Assembly (NCBI RefSeq): GCF_003031585.1
Contig: NZ_PWAA01000003.1
Span: forward strand, 44,229-108,228
Length of the DNA: 64,000 nt
Source: Thalassobius sp. I31.1
GTDB lineage: Bacteria > Pseudomonadota > Alphaproteobacteria > Rhodobacterales > Rhodobacteraceae
Direction of reading: 5' to 3'
Position numbers and translations under genes: made by a program. A model generated the notes under the pieces. The model saw only the letters and a list, made by a program, of their open reading frames with translations. It was not told where the DNA came from and searched no databases. This document shows positions 46,415-56,006 of this stretch, one piece after another (the stretch's first letter is position 1; every line of letters begins with the position of its first letter).

Positions 46415-47782
46415 TTATCCGGCAGAAAATGTCTGTTCCGTAAACCCGATGAGATCATCGAACTGTTTGAGTTCTAACGTACAACCCGCACCCGTTTTAC
46501 TGCGCGACGGGACAATTGCCCCCGAGAAACCAAGTTTTTCGGCTTCTTTCAACCTGTTTTCGGTCTGTCCCGCTGGTCTTAATGTCCCTGATAGGCTGAT
46601 TTCACCAAAAACGACAGTATCCGCAGGCAAAGCTGTGTCTTCACGTGCAGAAAGTAGCGCCGCCGCAACAGCGAGATCCGCTGCAGGTTCCGTAACTTTT
46701 AACCCGCCGGCAACATTCAGATAAACATCGAGCCCTGCAAAGGGGATGCCACAGCGGGATTCGAGAACGGCAAGAATCATCGCAAGACGGCCACTGTCCC
46801 ACCCGACAACTGTGCGTTTTGACTGGCTGTGCGGGGAAGGCGATACAAGGGCCTGAAATTCTGCAAGCACCGGGCGGGTGCCTTCGATGCCCGCGAAAAC
46901 AACCGAGCCAGGCTGCGCCTTGTCCCGATCCGCCAGAAAAAGGGCGGATGGGTTTTTGATTTCGCGCAGACCTTTGCCCGTCATTTCAAAAACGCCGATT
47001 TCATCTGTCGCACCAAAACGGTTTTTGACGGCACGCAGAATGCGGAACTGATGTCCGCGTTCGCCCTCAAAATATAGAACCGTATCGACCATATGTTCGA
47101 CAACACGCGGTCCGGCGATCTGGCCTTCTTTGGTCACATGGCCAACCAGAACAATCGCCATGCCTTTGCGTTTGGCGAATGTTGTCAGCTCATGGGCAGC
47201 CGCACGCACCTGGCTGACGGAACCAGGGGCGGAGCTGACATTATCGGCCCACATCGTCTGAATGGAATCGATGACGGCAAGGTCAGGTTTTTCATTCTCC
47301 AGGGTCGTCAGGATATCGCGCAGGCTTGTTTCTGTGCCCAGACGAACAGGCGATTTCTCAACCCCCAGACGTTGGGCCCGCATACGGACTTGTGCAGAAG
47401 CTTCTTCACCTGAAATATAGATGACTTTCAGACCATTGCGGGCGAACCGTGCGGCGGCCTGTAGCAACAGCGTGGATTTCCCGATGCCGGGGTCACCACC
47501 AACGAGAACCGCAGATGAGGCCACAAGCCCACCACCCAGAACCCGGTCAAGTTCCTGCACACCGGACAGGGTGCGTGGCGGAAGCTCGATATCGCCATCG
47601 AGATCCATAAGCGGCACCTTACGCCCGCGCGCCGCCCCAAGAGAACTGGAGGCAGGCCCGGACGACATCGGGGCCTCTTCGACCAATGTGTTCCATTCGC
47701 CGCAGCCGTCACATTGCCCGGCCCATTTCTTATGCGCATGCCCGCATGCCGAGCATGAATATGTCAGAAGTGATTTTGCCAT
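46415..47782 (-). CDS. radA: DNA repair protein RadA
   Basis: A 455-residue RecA-like helicase that drives branch migration during recombination repair. Features in order: the N-terminal zinc finger CSACGHAHKKWAGQCDGCGEW, Walker A GGDPGIGKSTLLLQ, the RadA signature KNRFGATDEIGVFEM, and a C-terminal Lon-protease-like domain (LDVYLNVAGGLKVTEPAADLAVAAALLS) without protease residues. Placed upstream of cvpA-purF, a common alphaproteobacterial order. Confidence 0.95.
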   Translation of the reverse strand: MAKSLLTYSCSACGHAHKKWAGQCDGCGEWNTLVEEAPMSSGPASSSLGAARGRKVPLMDLDGDIELPPRTLSGVQELDRVLGGGLVASSAVLVGGDPGIGKSTLLLQAAARFARNGLKVIYISGEEASAQVRMRAQRLGVEKSPVRLGTETSLRDILTTLENEKPDLAVIDSIQTMWADNVSSAPGSVSQVRAAAHELTTFAKRKGMAIVLVGHVTKEGQIAGPRVVEHMVDTVLYFEGERGHQFRILRAVKNRFGATDEIGVFEMTGKGLREIKNPSALFLADRDKAQPGSVVFAGIEGTRPVLAEFQALVSPSPHSQSKRTVVGWDSGRLAMILAVLESRCGIPFAGLDVYLNVAGGLKVTEPAADLAVAAALLSAREDTALPADTVVFGEISLSGTLRPAGQTENRLKEAEKLGFSGAIVPSRSKTGAGCTLELKQFDDLIGFTEQTFSAG

Positions 47783-47950
47783 GGCGATGTTGTGCCCGGA
47801 AGTGACGCAAAGGGCAACAGGAATAGGTTATTGTTTCCGTTGAGCGTGCAGAGGCCTCAAAACGAACAGTTTGAGCCGCTTTTTAAACATATTTGATTAC
47901 TAATGATTTTTTGGTTGCTGGGGAGCAGTGCATAAACGAGGGGATCAATT

Positions 47951-49312
47951 ATGTTGAACAGAGTTAAAACTACCAGTCTCACGGCGTCAGTCTTGCTTGC
48001 AATGACAACATCGGCTTTTGCACTGGCGCTGCCGCCTGGCGGGATTACGGTCACTGGTGATGTAAGTCTTGAAGAATCTGCTGAGACGGATGTATTTCTA
48101 AGCAATCCAAGTGTGTATTCTGGATTTCCGCATGATATTTTCAGGATTTCAGTGACGAATGCAACCGAATTTCTGTTGCAGATTAATGCGGCAAACTTTG
48201 ACTCCAGCAATCCGACAAATATGTTCGCCGTGCTTTATTCGGGAGATAAAGCGTTTCTACCTAATACTCCTGTTCCCTGGGATGTGGTCTTAGCTGGGGA
48301 TCCTTCAGATGTTTTAGATTTCACGGGATTTTCTGAAGGCGAATATACGCTTGTTATCGGTTCTAATTATAGCGCGCTGAGCGACGGTGTCGGAACATAT
48401 TCGTTCACGCTATTTGGTGCTACGTTTCTGGACTTATTGGCTGCCCTCGATGTACTTGCAGGGGAACAGGCAACTGTTGCTGCAAACCACATCGCTCAGG
48501 CGCTGTCTGCGTCAATCTTCAATGCCGTCAAATCCGGACTGACTGCTGGAACGCCTATTGTCAGTCGCGAAGCGGCAGGGCTGAATACGACAGAAGGCAA
48601 CCGCACCTGGTTCCAGATGGATTACACTGTGATTGACGGTACCGATCTGGACGGTCGTTTTCCGACCATGCAGGCGGGGATCGATTTTCAGCTTGAGAAC
48701 GGGATGATCGTTGGTGCTGCCCTGGGCTACAGCGATTTTTCCATCAGTTCTGCGGCGTCTGATCTGGATGGTACAAGCCTTTCTATTCAACCTTACCTTG
48801 GCTTCCGCTCTGGTGAGGTAACCGGTGCCGTGACCCTGAGCTTTGGTAAACTTGATCTGGAAACCACAGATGGGGCAGGTACGGCAGAAGGCGATATGCG
48901 TGCCCTCAGCCTGTCTCTGGAACGTCCCTTTGCATTGGGTGGTCATCAGGTGATTGCGTTATTTGACGGTGGGTTTGGTCGTCAGGAGATCGACAGTGCA
49001 ACAGGCAGTCTTGCAGGCATGGCGGATACTTATTCCACCTGGAGCTTTGCTTCTCTTGGTGCCCGCTATGAAATGCAGGCCGGTGCTGCATTGATGTCTT
49101 TCGGGGCGTCGGTCGATTACAATGACGTTGGGAACCTCGATAATATCGCGGCGGATCACTATGGCAGTGACGGGTTTGCCGGTGCCGTGAACTTTGGCCT
49201 CGATTATCAGATGGGCAGTGGATCAAACCTATACGTGAATGCTGAAATCGGCGGGATCGGTGGCGATGCCCTACGCAAATCCGTGCAAGCCGGGATTGAT
49301 TTTCGCTTCTGA
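47951..49312 (+). CDS. Autotransporter-like outer-membrane beta-barrel protein
   Basis: A 453-residue exported protein. Residues 1-26 are a signal peptide (MLNRVKTTSLTASVLLAMTTSAFALA). A beta-rich passenger (about 27-155) has no motif I recognise. From about residue 215 (NRTWFQMDYTVIDGTDL) an autotransporter-type beta-barrel follows, with alternating strands and the terminal phenylalanine (IDFRF) used by the Bam machinery. The DNA of the passenger (47951-48480) is visibly richer in A/T than that of the barrel, suggesting passenger replacement. Ligand or function unknown. Confidence 0.82.
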   Translation: MLNRVKTTSLTASVLLAMTTSAFALALPPGGITVTGDVSLEESAETDVFLSNPSVYSGFPHDIFRISVTNATEFLLQINAANFDSSNPTNMFAVLYSGDKAFLPNTPVPWDVVLAGDPSDVLDFTGFSEGEYTLVIGSNYSALSDGVGTYSFTLFGATFLDLLAALDVLAGEQATVAANHIAQALSASIFNAVKSGLTAGTPIVSREAAGLNTTEGNRTWFQMDYTVIDGTDLDGRFPTMQAGIDFQLENGMIVGAALGYSDFSISSAASDLDGTSLSIQPYLGFRSGEVTGAVTLSFGKLDLETTDGAGTAEGDMRALSLSLERPFALGGHQVIALFDGGFGRQEIDSATGSLAGMADTYSTWSFASLGARYEMQAGAALMSFGASVDYNDVGNLDNIAADHYGSDGFAGAVNFGLDYQMGSGSNLYVNAEIGGIGGDALRKSVQAGIDFRF

Positions 49313-49330
49313 TCCGGGGTGAATAAAATG

Positions 49331-49780
49331 TTAAGAGGCGTCCTTCCCGGGCGCCTTTTTCTTTTCTGTCAGGACAGATATCACCAGCGAGGCAAGAATA
49401 CAGCCGGTAAAGAAATACAGCCCCCATGCCGTTTCGACCTTGCCGATGCCAATGCCTTTGATGATTACGATATAAAGCGCGATCAGGAAAACATCCGCCA
49501 TGGCGAGTTTGCCGAGGATGTGCAGCACAGGCAGGACCTTGCGACGCAGCAGACCAAAATGGATCAGCGCCAGGCCCAGGGTTTTCAGGTAAGGCGCGAA
49601 GATTGCAAAGAAGGTGACGGCAAGCGCGAGGATCACATCACTTTCCCAGAGGCTTTGCAGCCCGGAAATCACGGTGATTTCTGACAGGCCAAACAGCGGT
49701 AGAAGCCCGGCCCGCAACAATGGCGCAAACCAGGCAAGGGGAAAGAGGATGAGTAAGGTGAGGTTAAAATATTTCAGCAT
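49331..49780 (-). CDS. Paraquat-inducible protein A-like membrane protein
   Basis: A 149-residue protein with four hydrophobic segments, matching one PqiA domain. The stretch FGLLRRKVLPVLHILGKLAMADVFLIALYIVI carries the family pattern (KW-type SMxDVF, here LAMADVFLI). PqiA proteins work with MCE proteins (PqiB) in lipid transport between membranes. Here it lies 132 bases downstream of mlaF on the same strand, so a functional link to the Mla-type transporter is plausible. No MCE protein gene is in the window. Confidence 0.82.
   Translation of the reverse strand: MLKYFNLTLLILFPLAWFAPLLRAGLLPLFGLSEITVISGLQSLWESDVILALAVTFFAIFAPYLKTLGLALIHFGLLRRKVLPVLHILGKLAMADVFLIALYIVIIKGIGIGKVETAWGLYFFTGCILASLVISVLTEKKKAPGKDAS
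49336..49365 (+). terminator. Terminator after the autotransporter gene
   Basis: AGGCGTCC (49336-49343) pairs with GGGCGCCT (49349-49356) with one G-T wobble and loop TTCCC, followed by TTTTTCTTTT. It overlaps the last codons of the convergent PqiA-like gene. Confidence 0.8.
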
Positions 49781-49845
49781 GGCGGATCTTTAATAAGGTG
49801 CCAGACACTTTGAAAACCGTTGCGCCTGACCCGGGGTGGGCGAGA

Positions 49846-49892
49846 AGCGCCCGCCCATGGGGCGGGGCGGGCGCTGCCCGGCAAGGCCGGGC
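49846..49892 (-). other. Two adjacent GC-rich hairpins after mlaF
   Basis: AGCGCCCGCCC (49846-49856) / GGGCGGGCGCT (49865-49875) with an 8-base loop, directly followed by GCCCGGC-AAG-GCCGGGC (49876-49892). They lie about 20 bases after the mlaF stop on the minus strand. No U-tract is seen; they may protect the mlaEF mRNA end or act as a factor-dependent stop. Confidence 0.55.
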
Positions 49893-49912
49893 TGGTTTCA
49901 GCATATATAAAT

Positions 49913-50659
49913 TTACCGCACCGCCTCAATCGGGCCTTCGGCGCGGCCGTGGATGAATTGTTCCACATAGGGATCGCCGCATGTGTCCATCTCTGACACG
50001 GGGCCAGTCCATTGGATCACGCCTTCATGCAGCATCGCGACTTTATCGGCGATGGCGCGCACGCTGGTCATGTCGTGGGTGATCGTCATGGCGGTTGCGC
50101 CCATTTCGACAACGATTTCACGGATGAGTTCGTTGATCACGCCGGACATGATCGGATCAAGGCCGGTGGTGGGTTCGTCGAAAAAGATGATTTCAGGCTC
50201 TGCCGCAATCGCGCGGGCCAGGCCCACACGTTTCTGCATGCCGCCGGACAGCTCACTTGGGAACTGGTCCGCGACCTCAGGTTTCAGACCAACGCGGCGC
50301 AGTTTCTCAATCGCGACTTCACGGGCCTCTGTTTTCGGGCGTTTCAGTGAACCACGCAGCAGGCGGAAGGCGACGTTTTCCCAGATGGTAAGGCTGTCAA
50401 ACAGCGCACCACCCTGAAACAACATGCCAAAACGGGCAAGGAAAGCGTCCCGTTCGGCCTTGGTGACGTCTTCACCATCCAGGGTGATTGTCCCGCTGTC
50501 AGGCGTCACAAGGCCCAGAACAGATTTCAGCGTAACGGATTTACCAGTGCCGGAGCCACCAATGACAACCATGCTTTCCCCGCGCGGGATCTCAAGATCG
50601 ACGCCGCGTAGCACGTGGTTGTTTCCAAATGATTTATATACGTTGTCGAGCTTAATCAT
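49913..50659 (-). CDS. mlaF: Phospholipid ABC transporter ATP-binding protein MlaF
   Basis: A 248-residue ATPase of the Mla-type retrograde lipid transporter. Motifs: VIGGSGTGKSVTLKSVLG (Walker A), LSGGMQKRVGLARAIA (signature), IIFFDEPTTGLDPIM (Walker B and D-loop) and TITHDMTSVRAIAD (H-loop). It overlaps mlaE by four bases. The MCE component (MlaD), expected to complete the complex, is not adjacent. Confidence 0.92.
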   Translation of the reverse strand: MIKLDNVYKSFGNNHVLRGVDLEIPRGESMVVIGGSGTGKSVTLKSVLGLVTPDSGTITLDGEDVTKAERDAFLARFGMLFQGGALFDSLTIWENVAFRLLRGSLKRPKTEAREVAIEKLRRVGLKPEVADQFPSELSGGMQKRVGLARAIAAEPEIIFFDEPTTGLDPIMSGVINELIREIVVEMGATAMTITHDMTSVRAIADKVAMLHEGVIQWTGPVSEMDTCGDPYVEQFIHGRAEGPIEAVR

Positions 50660-51438
50660 GATGTAAAGAACAGCCCCGTCAGCATGTAGTTCGCAGCCAG
50701 GATCATCACGGCTGCGGCCACTACAGAAAGTTTCGTTGCCCGGCCCACACCCTGTGCGCCACGGCCGGAATTCATGCCGTAATAACAGCCCATCATCGCG
50801 GCGATGAAGCCAAAAACCGCGCCTTTTACCAGCGAAGATGTGATGTCAGTGAACTGGATGAAGTCCACAGTGTTCTGTAGGTAGGCGGCGGTGTTGAACC
50901 CAAGCCGTCCGGTGGCCACAGTATAGCCACCAAAGATGCCGATGATATCCGCAATGCCCACAAGGATCGGGCCAGCGATTGTCGCGGCCAGGACACGGGG
51001 CAGGGTCAGGTATTTCATCGGGTTGGTGGACAATGTCACCAGCGCGTCAATCTGTTCGGTTACCTTCATGGTCGCAATTTCAGCGGCGATAGATGACGTC
51101 ACACGTGCGGCGATCATGAGACCTGCCAGCACCGGGCCAAGTTCACGCACCATGCCGATGGCGACGATCTGGGGCACCACGGCTTCGGCGTTGAAACGCG
51201 CACCACCGGAATAAATCTGCAGGGCCAGTGCACCGCCTGTGAAGAAAGCGGTCAGGCCGACAACCGGCAGGGAGAAATAGCCAACCGAGATCAGCGCATC
51301 GCGCAATTCACGCAGATAAAACGGCGGGCGGAACAGATGGCTGAGTGTATCAGTCACGAACAGTGTCAGTCGCCCGATCGCGGCGAGAAGCGCCAGCGCG
51401 GGACGTCCAAGTGCTGCCAAAAGGGCGGCAGGGTTCAT
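50656..51438 (-). CDS. mlaE: Phospholipid ABC transporter permease MlaE
   Basis: A 260-residue MlaE-family permease with five or six transmembrane helices. Diagnostic sequences are REL(GP)VLAGLMIAARVTSSIAAEIATMKVTEQIDAL and GAVFGFIAAMMGCYYGMNSGRGAQGVG, the coupling helices to MlaF. It moves phospholipids between inner membrane and periplasmic carrier. It starts two bases after the alr stop, so alr-mlaE-mlaF form one unit. Confidence 0.92.
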   Translation of the reverse strand: MNPAALLAALGRPALALLAAIGRLTLFVTDTLSHLFRPPFYLRELRDALISVGYFSLPVVGLTAFFTGGALALQIYSGGARFNAEAVVPQIVAIGMVRELGPVLAGLMIAARVTSSIAAEIATMKVTEQIDALVTLSTNPMKYLTLPRVLAATIAGPILVGIADIIGIFGGYTVATGRLGFNTAAYLQNTVDFIQFTDITSSLVKGAVFGFIAAMMGCYYGMNSGRGAQGVGRATKLSVVAAAVMILAANYMLTGLFFTS

Positions 51439-51440
51439 TC

Positions 51441-52487
51441 TTACTCTCCCAGAATGCGGCGCGTGTACCTTGCGCCAAGACTCGTCAGGATCTCATACCC
51501 GATGGTCCCGGCCTTGTCAGCCAGATCATCGATGCTTTGATGTTCACAAATAAGATCGAGGCTTTCAGGTACCGTTTCCAGATGCGTCACATCCACGGTC
51601 AGCATATCCATAGACACACGGCCAAGCACCTCGCAGGGGGTATCCCCGGCATAGATCTGCGTTTCTTTCCCGCCCATGGCACGGATCAGGCCATCAGCAT
51701 AGCCGGCAGCAAGAGTCGCAATTTTTGCAGGGGTTTGCGCCTGCCAGCCATTGCCGTAACCGACATATTCACCGGGCTGAACATCGCGTGTCTGAATGAC
51801 AGGCAGTGAAAGATTTATGACAGGTACAGCATCTGTGAAAGGTGCGCCGCCATAAAGACCAACGCCCGGCCGCACCAGATCAAAATGGTAGTCGGGACCA
51901 AGCAGAATACCGCCGGTCGCCGCCAGAGAACGGGGCACATCCAGCCCATCGGTCATTTCGCGGAAACAGGTCAGTTGTAGGGCGTTTAACGGGTTTTCCG
52001 GTTCATCGGCACAGGCAAGGTGGCTCATCAGCAGGACCGGGTTCTTTGCCAGAACATGTGATTTCACGCTGTCCCATTCCACAGGCTCAAGCCCCAGACG
52101 GTTCATGCCACTGTCCAGCTGTACGCCGAAAGGGTGATCTGGCAGGATCTCAAAGTGACGGGTTATCTGTTCTACAGAGTTCAGCATCGGCGTCAGGTTG
52201 AAGTCGCGCAGCAGGTCCGTATCTCCGGCCATGTGACCAGACAAAATGCGGATGTCCAGGGTGTCGCCGGCGGCTTTGCGCAGGGCGGCGCCTTCTTCTG
52301 CTGCAGCGACGAAAAATATGCGCACGCCTTCGCGCATCAATCGCTTTGCCACGAGGCCTGCGCCAAGCCCGTAACCATCTGCTTTAACCACGGCGGTGGT
52401 TTCCACCGCGGGGTTGCTCATCCCGTCCAGCGCCTGCCAGTTTTTCGCCAGCGCATCGGGGTTAATTGTCAGAATTCCTGTGCCCAT
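51441..52487 (-). CDS. alr: Alanine racemase
   Basis: PLP-dependent enzyme (348 residues) that makes D-alanine for peptidoglycan. The PLP lysine is in [13 protein letters not shown] (about residues 29-41). The C-terminal catalytic tyrosine region is [13 protein letters not shown], and [16 protein letters not shown] is another family block. First gene of alr-mlaEF on the minus strand. It lies downstream of the dioxygenase and dnaB genes, an order typical of the group. Confidence 0.94.
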   Translation of the reverse strand: MGTGILTINPDALAKNWQALDGMSNPAVETTAVVKADGYGLGAGLVAKRLMREGVRIFFVAAAEEGAALRKAAGDTLDIRILSGHMAGDTDLLRDFNLTPMLNSVEQITRHFEILPDHPFGVQLDSGMNRLGLEPVEWDSVKSHVLAKNPVLLMSHLACADEPENPLNALQLTCFREMTDGLDVPRSLAATGGILLGPDYHFDLVRPGVGLYGGAPFTDAVPVINLSLPVIQTRDVQPGEYVGYGNGWQAQTPAKIATLAAGYADGLIRAMGGKETQIYAGDTPCEVLGRVSMDMLTVDVTHLETVPESLDLICEHQSIDDLADKAGTIGYEILTSLGARYTRRILGE

Positions 52488-52528
52488 AGCGCTGTTTTGC
52501 CGACGATTTCACAGCGGTCAAGAAGAAA

Positions 52529-52552
52529 GGCCCGTCACAGATGCAACGGGCC
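52529..52552 (-). terminator. Terminator after the 2OG-oxygenase gene
   Basis: GGCCCGT (52529-52535) pairs with ACGGGCC (52546-52552) over a 10-base loop. On the minus strand it is followed by TTTCTTCTT. It separates the oxygenase gene from alr. Confidence 0.7.
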
Positions 52553-52566
52553 GCGCTTTGATGAAT

Positions 52567-53520
52567 TTATACGCTTTTTGCGTCTTTATGGGCGTCATAT
52601 CCGGCTTCGAGTTCGCCGCGCAGGAAGTCCCCGAAATTAATCGGGGCATAGTGCGGCGTGCCGGTTCCGGGCATGGGGGCGATGTCGTAGCTGACGTGGG
52701 GATCAAAGAAGAAGGGCACGGAATAGCGTTCACGCCCGGATCTGTTGATCACACGATGTGGGGTCGACAGCAGGCGACCGTTAGACATGCGATGCAGCAT
52801 ATCGCCGACATTGACCACAAAACTGCCCTCGATTTTAGGTGCATCCACCCAATTGCCTGCGGGTGTTTTGACCTGCAATCCGCCGATCCCATCCTGCGCC
52901 AGAAGGGTCAGGCAGCCAAAGTCATTATGCGGGGCAGAGCCGAACAGATCATCGGGGCCCAATGGATCGGTTGGCCGGTAATGCAGCAGGCGTAACCACG
53001 TGGTGGGCGTGGCGAACCCGTCGCGCAGAACCGGTTCCGGATCAGCGCCGGCGGCCAGAACGGCCAGGCGCATCAGACGGCGGCCCAGATCAGACATCTC
53101 TGTCTTATAGCGCAGCATCAGATCCCGGAACCCGTCCAGATCCGGCCACTGATTGGGGCCGGACAGATACACATCTGGATCATGTGCGGTATCTTCGCGC
53201 AGCATCATCAGGCTGGCGGATTGATTGGGTTTTGTCACCTCTGCATGGGCAGAGTTTACGTCTGTTGAGGTGTTGATCGCGATGTAGCCGCGATGACCGG
53301 AATCCAGCGCAAACGCCTGTTTTTGGTCCGCAGGAAGGGCATGGAAGGCAGCGGAGGCTGCAAATACACTATCAATCAGCGCCTGATCGATGCCATGACC
53401 GGTGATATAGCCAAAGCCGGTTTCGCCATATGCTTTGCGGAATTGCGCCACCAGATCGTCGGATGGCACGTCGGTCAGACCGGTGATGTCGATCACCGGA
53501 ATTTCGGAAAATTCAGTCAT
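52567..53520 (-). CDS. Isopenicillin-N-synthase-like 2-oxoglutarate/Fe(II) oxygenase
   Basis: A 317-residue oxygenase of the isopenicillin N synthase family. The N-terminal DIOX_N-like part (IPVIDITGLTDVPSDDLVAQFRKAYGETGFGYITGHGI) is followed by the jelly-roll core with the iron ligands HND (PHNDFGCLTLLAQD) and the distal histidine in TPHRVINRSGRERYSVPFFF, where the arginine of RYS binds the 2-oxoglutarate carboxylate. The substrate cannot be predicted. The start at 53520 (MTEFSEIPV) is chosen over a longer frame to 53571. It lies between dnaB and alr. Confidence 0.9.
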   Translation of the reverse strand: MTEFSEIPVIDITGLTDVPSDDLVAQFRKAYGETGFGYITGHGIDQALIDSVFAASAAFHALPADQKQAFALDSGHRGYIAINTSTDVNSAHAEVTKPNQSASLMMLREDTAHDPDVYLSGPNQWPDLDGFRDLMLRYKTEMSDLGRRLMRLAVLAAGADPEPVLRDGFATPTTWLRLLHYRPTDPLGPDDLFGSAPHNDFGCLTLLAQDGIGGLQVKTPAGNWVDAPKIEGSFVVNVGDMLHRMSNGRLLSTPHRVINRSGRERYSVPFFFDPHVSYDIAPMPGTGTPHYAPINFGDFLRGELEAGYDAHKDAKSV

Positions 53521-53649
53521 TTCATATCTTTCGCTTTGATTTAGGGGAAGGTCAGGGGCGAAATGCCCCATCGCAATCCTTCAAAGCGTTTCCGGCGGTG
53601 GCCGTAGTGGCGTTCAATCACCACGAGATATGAAAAGAGGCTGCGCAAA

Positions 53650-55146
53650 TCAGAAACCCTGATCTTCGCCGTCGGCCTGCCATGGCTTGGCGAGGTTGCC
53701 AAAGCGGGTGAACTGGCCTTCAAACGACAGCTGTACGTCACCAATTGGACCGTGACGTTGCTTGCCGATGATCACATCGGCCTTGCCATGCAATTCGTCC
53801 ATTTCTTCCTGCCAGGCCGCGATTTTATCAAGCTCGTGATCATTTGGTTTTTCACGTTCTTTATAATATTCGCCACGATACACGAACAACACCACGTCGG
53901 CATCCTGCTCAATCGAGCCGGATTCGCGAAGGTCAGATAGCTGCGGTCGTTTGTCTTCCCGGTTTTCCACCTGACGCGACAGCTGGGACAGGGCGATTAC
54001 CGGCACGTGCAGTTCCTTCGCGATCGCTTTCATACCCATGGTGATTTCGGAAATTTCGTTCACCCGGTTTTCTGCGGTCCCGCGGCAAAGCTGAAGGTAG
54101 TCAATGACCAGAAGATCAAGCCCATGTGTCCGTTTCAGGCGGCGCGCACGGGCGGCCAGCTGAGAAATCGGCAGGGCGGGGGTGTCGTCAATGAACAGCG
54201 GGCAGGCTTCCAGATCTTTCGCGGCATCTACGAAACGGCGGAATTCTTCTTCAGTCATGTCACCACGGCGGATCTGTTGACTGGGTACTTCGGATGCTTC
54301 TGACAAAATACGGGCCGCCAGCTGTTCGGCTGACATTTCAAGGCTGTAAAAACCAACAACGCCACCTTCTACAGCACCAATGGAGCCATCCGACTGTTTG
54401 CCTTTTTTAAAGGCTTTGGCGACGTTAAAGGCGATGTTGGTCGCAAGCGATGTCTTCCCCATGGAAGGACGACCGGCAAGAATAATAAGGTCGGATGGGT
54501 GCAGGCCACCCATCTTTTTATCCAGATCAATCAGACCGGTTGAAACCCCCGCAAGCCCGCCGCCGCGCTGATAAGCGGCGTTGGCGGAATTTACGGCTTC
54601 GGTGACAGCAGACAGGAAGGACTGAAACCCACTGTCGGACTGGCCCTGTTCAGACAGGGAATAAAGCGTCTGTTCGGCTTCGACTATCTGTTCGGCGGGT
54701 TCCGAATCCACATCAACGCTTTGCGCCTTGTCAGAAATATCGCGGCCAATGCGGATCAGCTGGCGACGGATGGCCAGATCATAGATCAGCTGGGCATAGT
54801 CACGGGCCGCAAAAGCAGAGATCGACGCACCGGCGAGGTTCACAAGATACGCCGGACCGCCAAGTTCAGCCAGGCCTTCGTCTTTCTCAAGGAAAGCCTT
54901 CAGCGTGACGGGCGATGCAATCGCGTTTTTACGAATCCGCGCCTCAGCCACTTCGTAGATCCGGCCATGGACCGGGTCAAAGAAATGCGCGGGCTGAAGG
55001 ATCGAAGCCACACGGTCATAGACATCATTGTTGGTCAGAATCGCGCCCAGCAATTGCTGTTCTGCCTCAATGTTATGGGGCATGACGGTCTGTGTTTCGG
55101 CCTCCGGGGATGGTTCCGGGGTGCCAATGCGTGCAAATTCGTTCAT
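53650..55146 (-). CDS. dnaB: Replicative DNA helicase
   Basis: Hexameric 5'-3' helicase of the replication fork (498 residues). The N-terminal domain includes PHNIEAEQQLLGAILTNNDVYDRV; the RecA-like C-terminal domain carries Walker A LAGRPSMGKTSLATN, Walker B LDLLVIDYLQL and VIALSQLSRQVE. No intein is present. The start at 55146 is used because the conserved domain begins soon after; longer frames run through the upstream regulatory region. A perfect DnaA box lies upstream. Confidence 0.96.
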   Translation of the reverse strand: MNEFARIGTPEPSPEAETQTVMPHNIEAEQQLLGAILTNNDVYDRVASILQPAHFFDPVHGRIYEVAEARIRKNAIASPVTLKAFLEKDEGLAELGGPAYLVNLAGASISAFAARDYAQLIYDLAIRRQLIRIGRDISDKAQSVDVDSEPAEQIVEAEQTLYSLSEQGQSDSGFQSFLSAVTEAVNSANAAYQRGGGLAGVSTGLIDLDKKMGGLHPSDLIILAGRPSMGKTSLATNIAFNVAKAFKKGKQSDGSIGAVEGGVVGFYSLEMSAEQLAARILSEASEVPSQQIRRGDMTEEEFRRFVDAAKDLEACPLFIDDTPALPISQLAARARRLKRTHGLDLLVIDYLQLCRGTAENRVNEISEITMGMKAIAKELHVPVIALSQLSRQVENREDKRPQLSDLRESGSIEQDADVVLFVYRGEYYKEREKPNDHELDKIAAWQEEMDELHGKADVIIGKQRHGPIGDVQLSFEGQFTRFGNLAKPWQADGEDQGF

Positions 55147-55207
55147 CTTTATCTCTCCGGTGGCCTTTGTGGCACACCCGCGAAGTCTCAGGCAAATTGT
55201 ATAAACC

Positions 55208-55216
55208 TGTGGATAA
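55208..55216 (-). promoter_or_regulatory. DnaA box upstream of dnaB
   Basis: TGTGGATAA is the exact reverse complement of the consensus DnaA box TTATCCACA. It lies 62 bases before the dnaB start, in the 182-base gap between dnaB and pyrE. Two weaker relatives, TTATCCAGG and TTATCCCCT, occur further upstream in the same gap. DnaA control of dnaB is a reasonable inference; a replication origin is not indicated. Confidence 0.6.
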
Positions 55217-55328
55217 GTGAAACCACTACCACATCTGGCCGTGCATTGCACGGATTTACCTGGGGATTGTCGTATGGGGATTATCCAGGCGGAAAAGTTT
55301 TTCTTAACCTTTCCGCCCGAAGGATCGC

Positions 55329-56006
55329 TTATCCCCTGCGGGCATCCTGCCATGCACGCGGATCATTGAGGAAGCTTTCGACCTCTGTGAGGGTTTCTTC
55401 GTCAAAGCGTTTTTCGTCGCGGGCAACCTTCAGAACATCCCACCAGGTGCAAAGGTAGCTCAGGCCGACGCCGTGGTCGGACAGGGTCTTCTCTGTTTCA
55501 TGGAAGATGCCGTAGTAGAAAATCACAGCAGTCCGGTCGCAGCTTGCACCGGTGTCACGGATCGCATCGACAAAAGACAGTTTGGATCCGCCATCCGTTG
55601 TCAGATCTTCCACCAGAAGCACCCGCTGACCTTCAGACATCGCACCTTCGATGCGCGCATTGCGGCCATAGCCTTTTGGCTTTTTGCGCACGTAAGTCAT
55701 CGGCAGAGCCATACGTTCCGCAACCAACGCCGCAAAGGGAATGCCCGCTGTTTCGCCACCGGCGATGTTGTCGTAGCTTTCAAGGCCCGCATCCCGCATC
55801 ACGGTACAGGTCAGGAAATCCATCAGAGTTGTACGAATGCGCGGATAAGAGATCAGCTTGCGACAGTCGATATAGGTCGGGCTGGGCAGGCCAGATGCCA
55901 GAATGAAAGGTTTACGCGCATTGAAATGCACAGCTTCGATATCCAGAAGCATCTTTGCAGTCATTTCCGCGATGGTGGATTTGTCAGGATAGCTTGTCGG
56001 GATCAT
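55329..56006 (-). CDS. pyrE: Orotate phosphoribosyltransferase
   Basis: A 225-residue enzyme that joins orotate and PRPP to make OMP in pyrimidine synthesis. The PRPP-binding motif is [24 protein letters not shown] (about residues 129-152), and [17 protein letters not shown] and [17 protein letters not shown] (catalytic loop) are also present. It overlaps pyrC by four bases on the minus strand, so the two are translationally coupled. Confidence 0.95.
   Translation of the reverse strand: MIPTSYPDKSTIAEMTAKMLLDIEAVHFNARKPFILASGLPSPTYIDCRKLISYPRIRTTLMDFLTCTVMRDAGLESYDNIAGGETAGIPFAALVAERMALPMTYVRKKPKGYGRNARIEGAMSEGQRVLLVEDLTTDGGSKLSFVDAIRDTGASCDRTAVIFYYGIFHETEKTLSDHGVGLSYLCTWWDVLKVARDEKRFDEETLTEVESFLNDPRAWQDARRG

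Noticed and set aside
55147..55328. A replication origin near dnaB
   Set aside because: One perfect and two partial DnaA boxes are too few, and there is no AT-rich unwinding region or dnaA gene.
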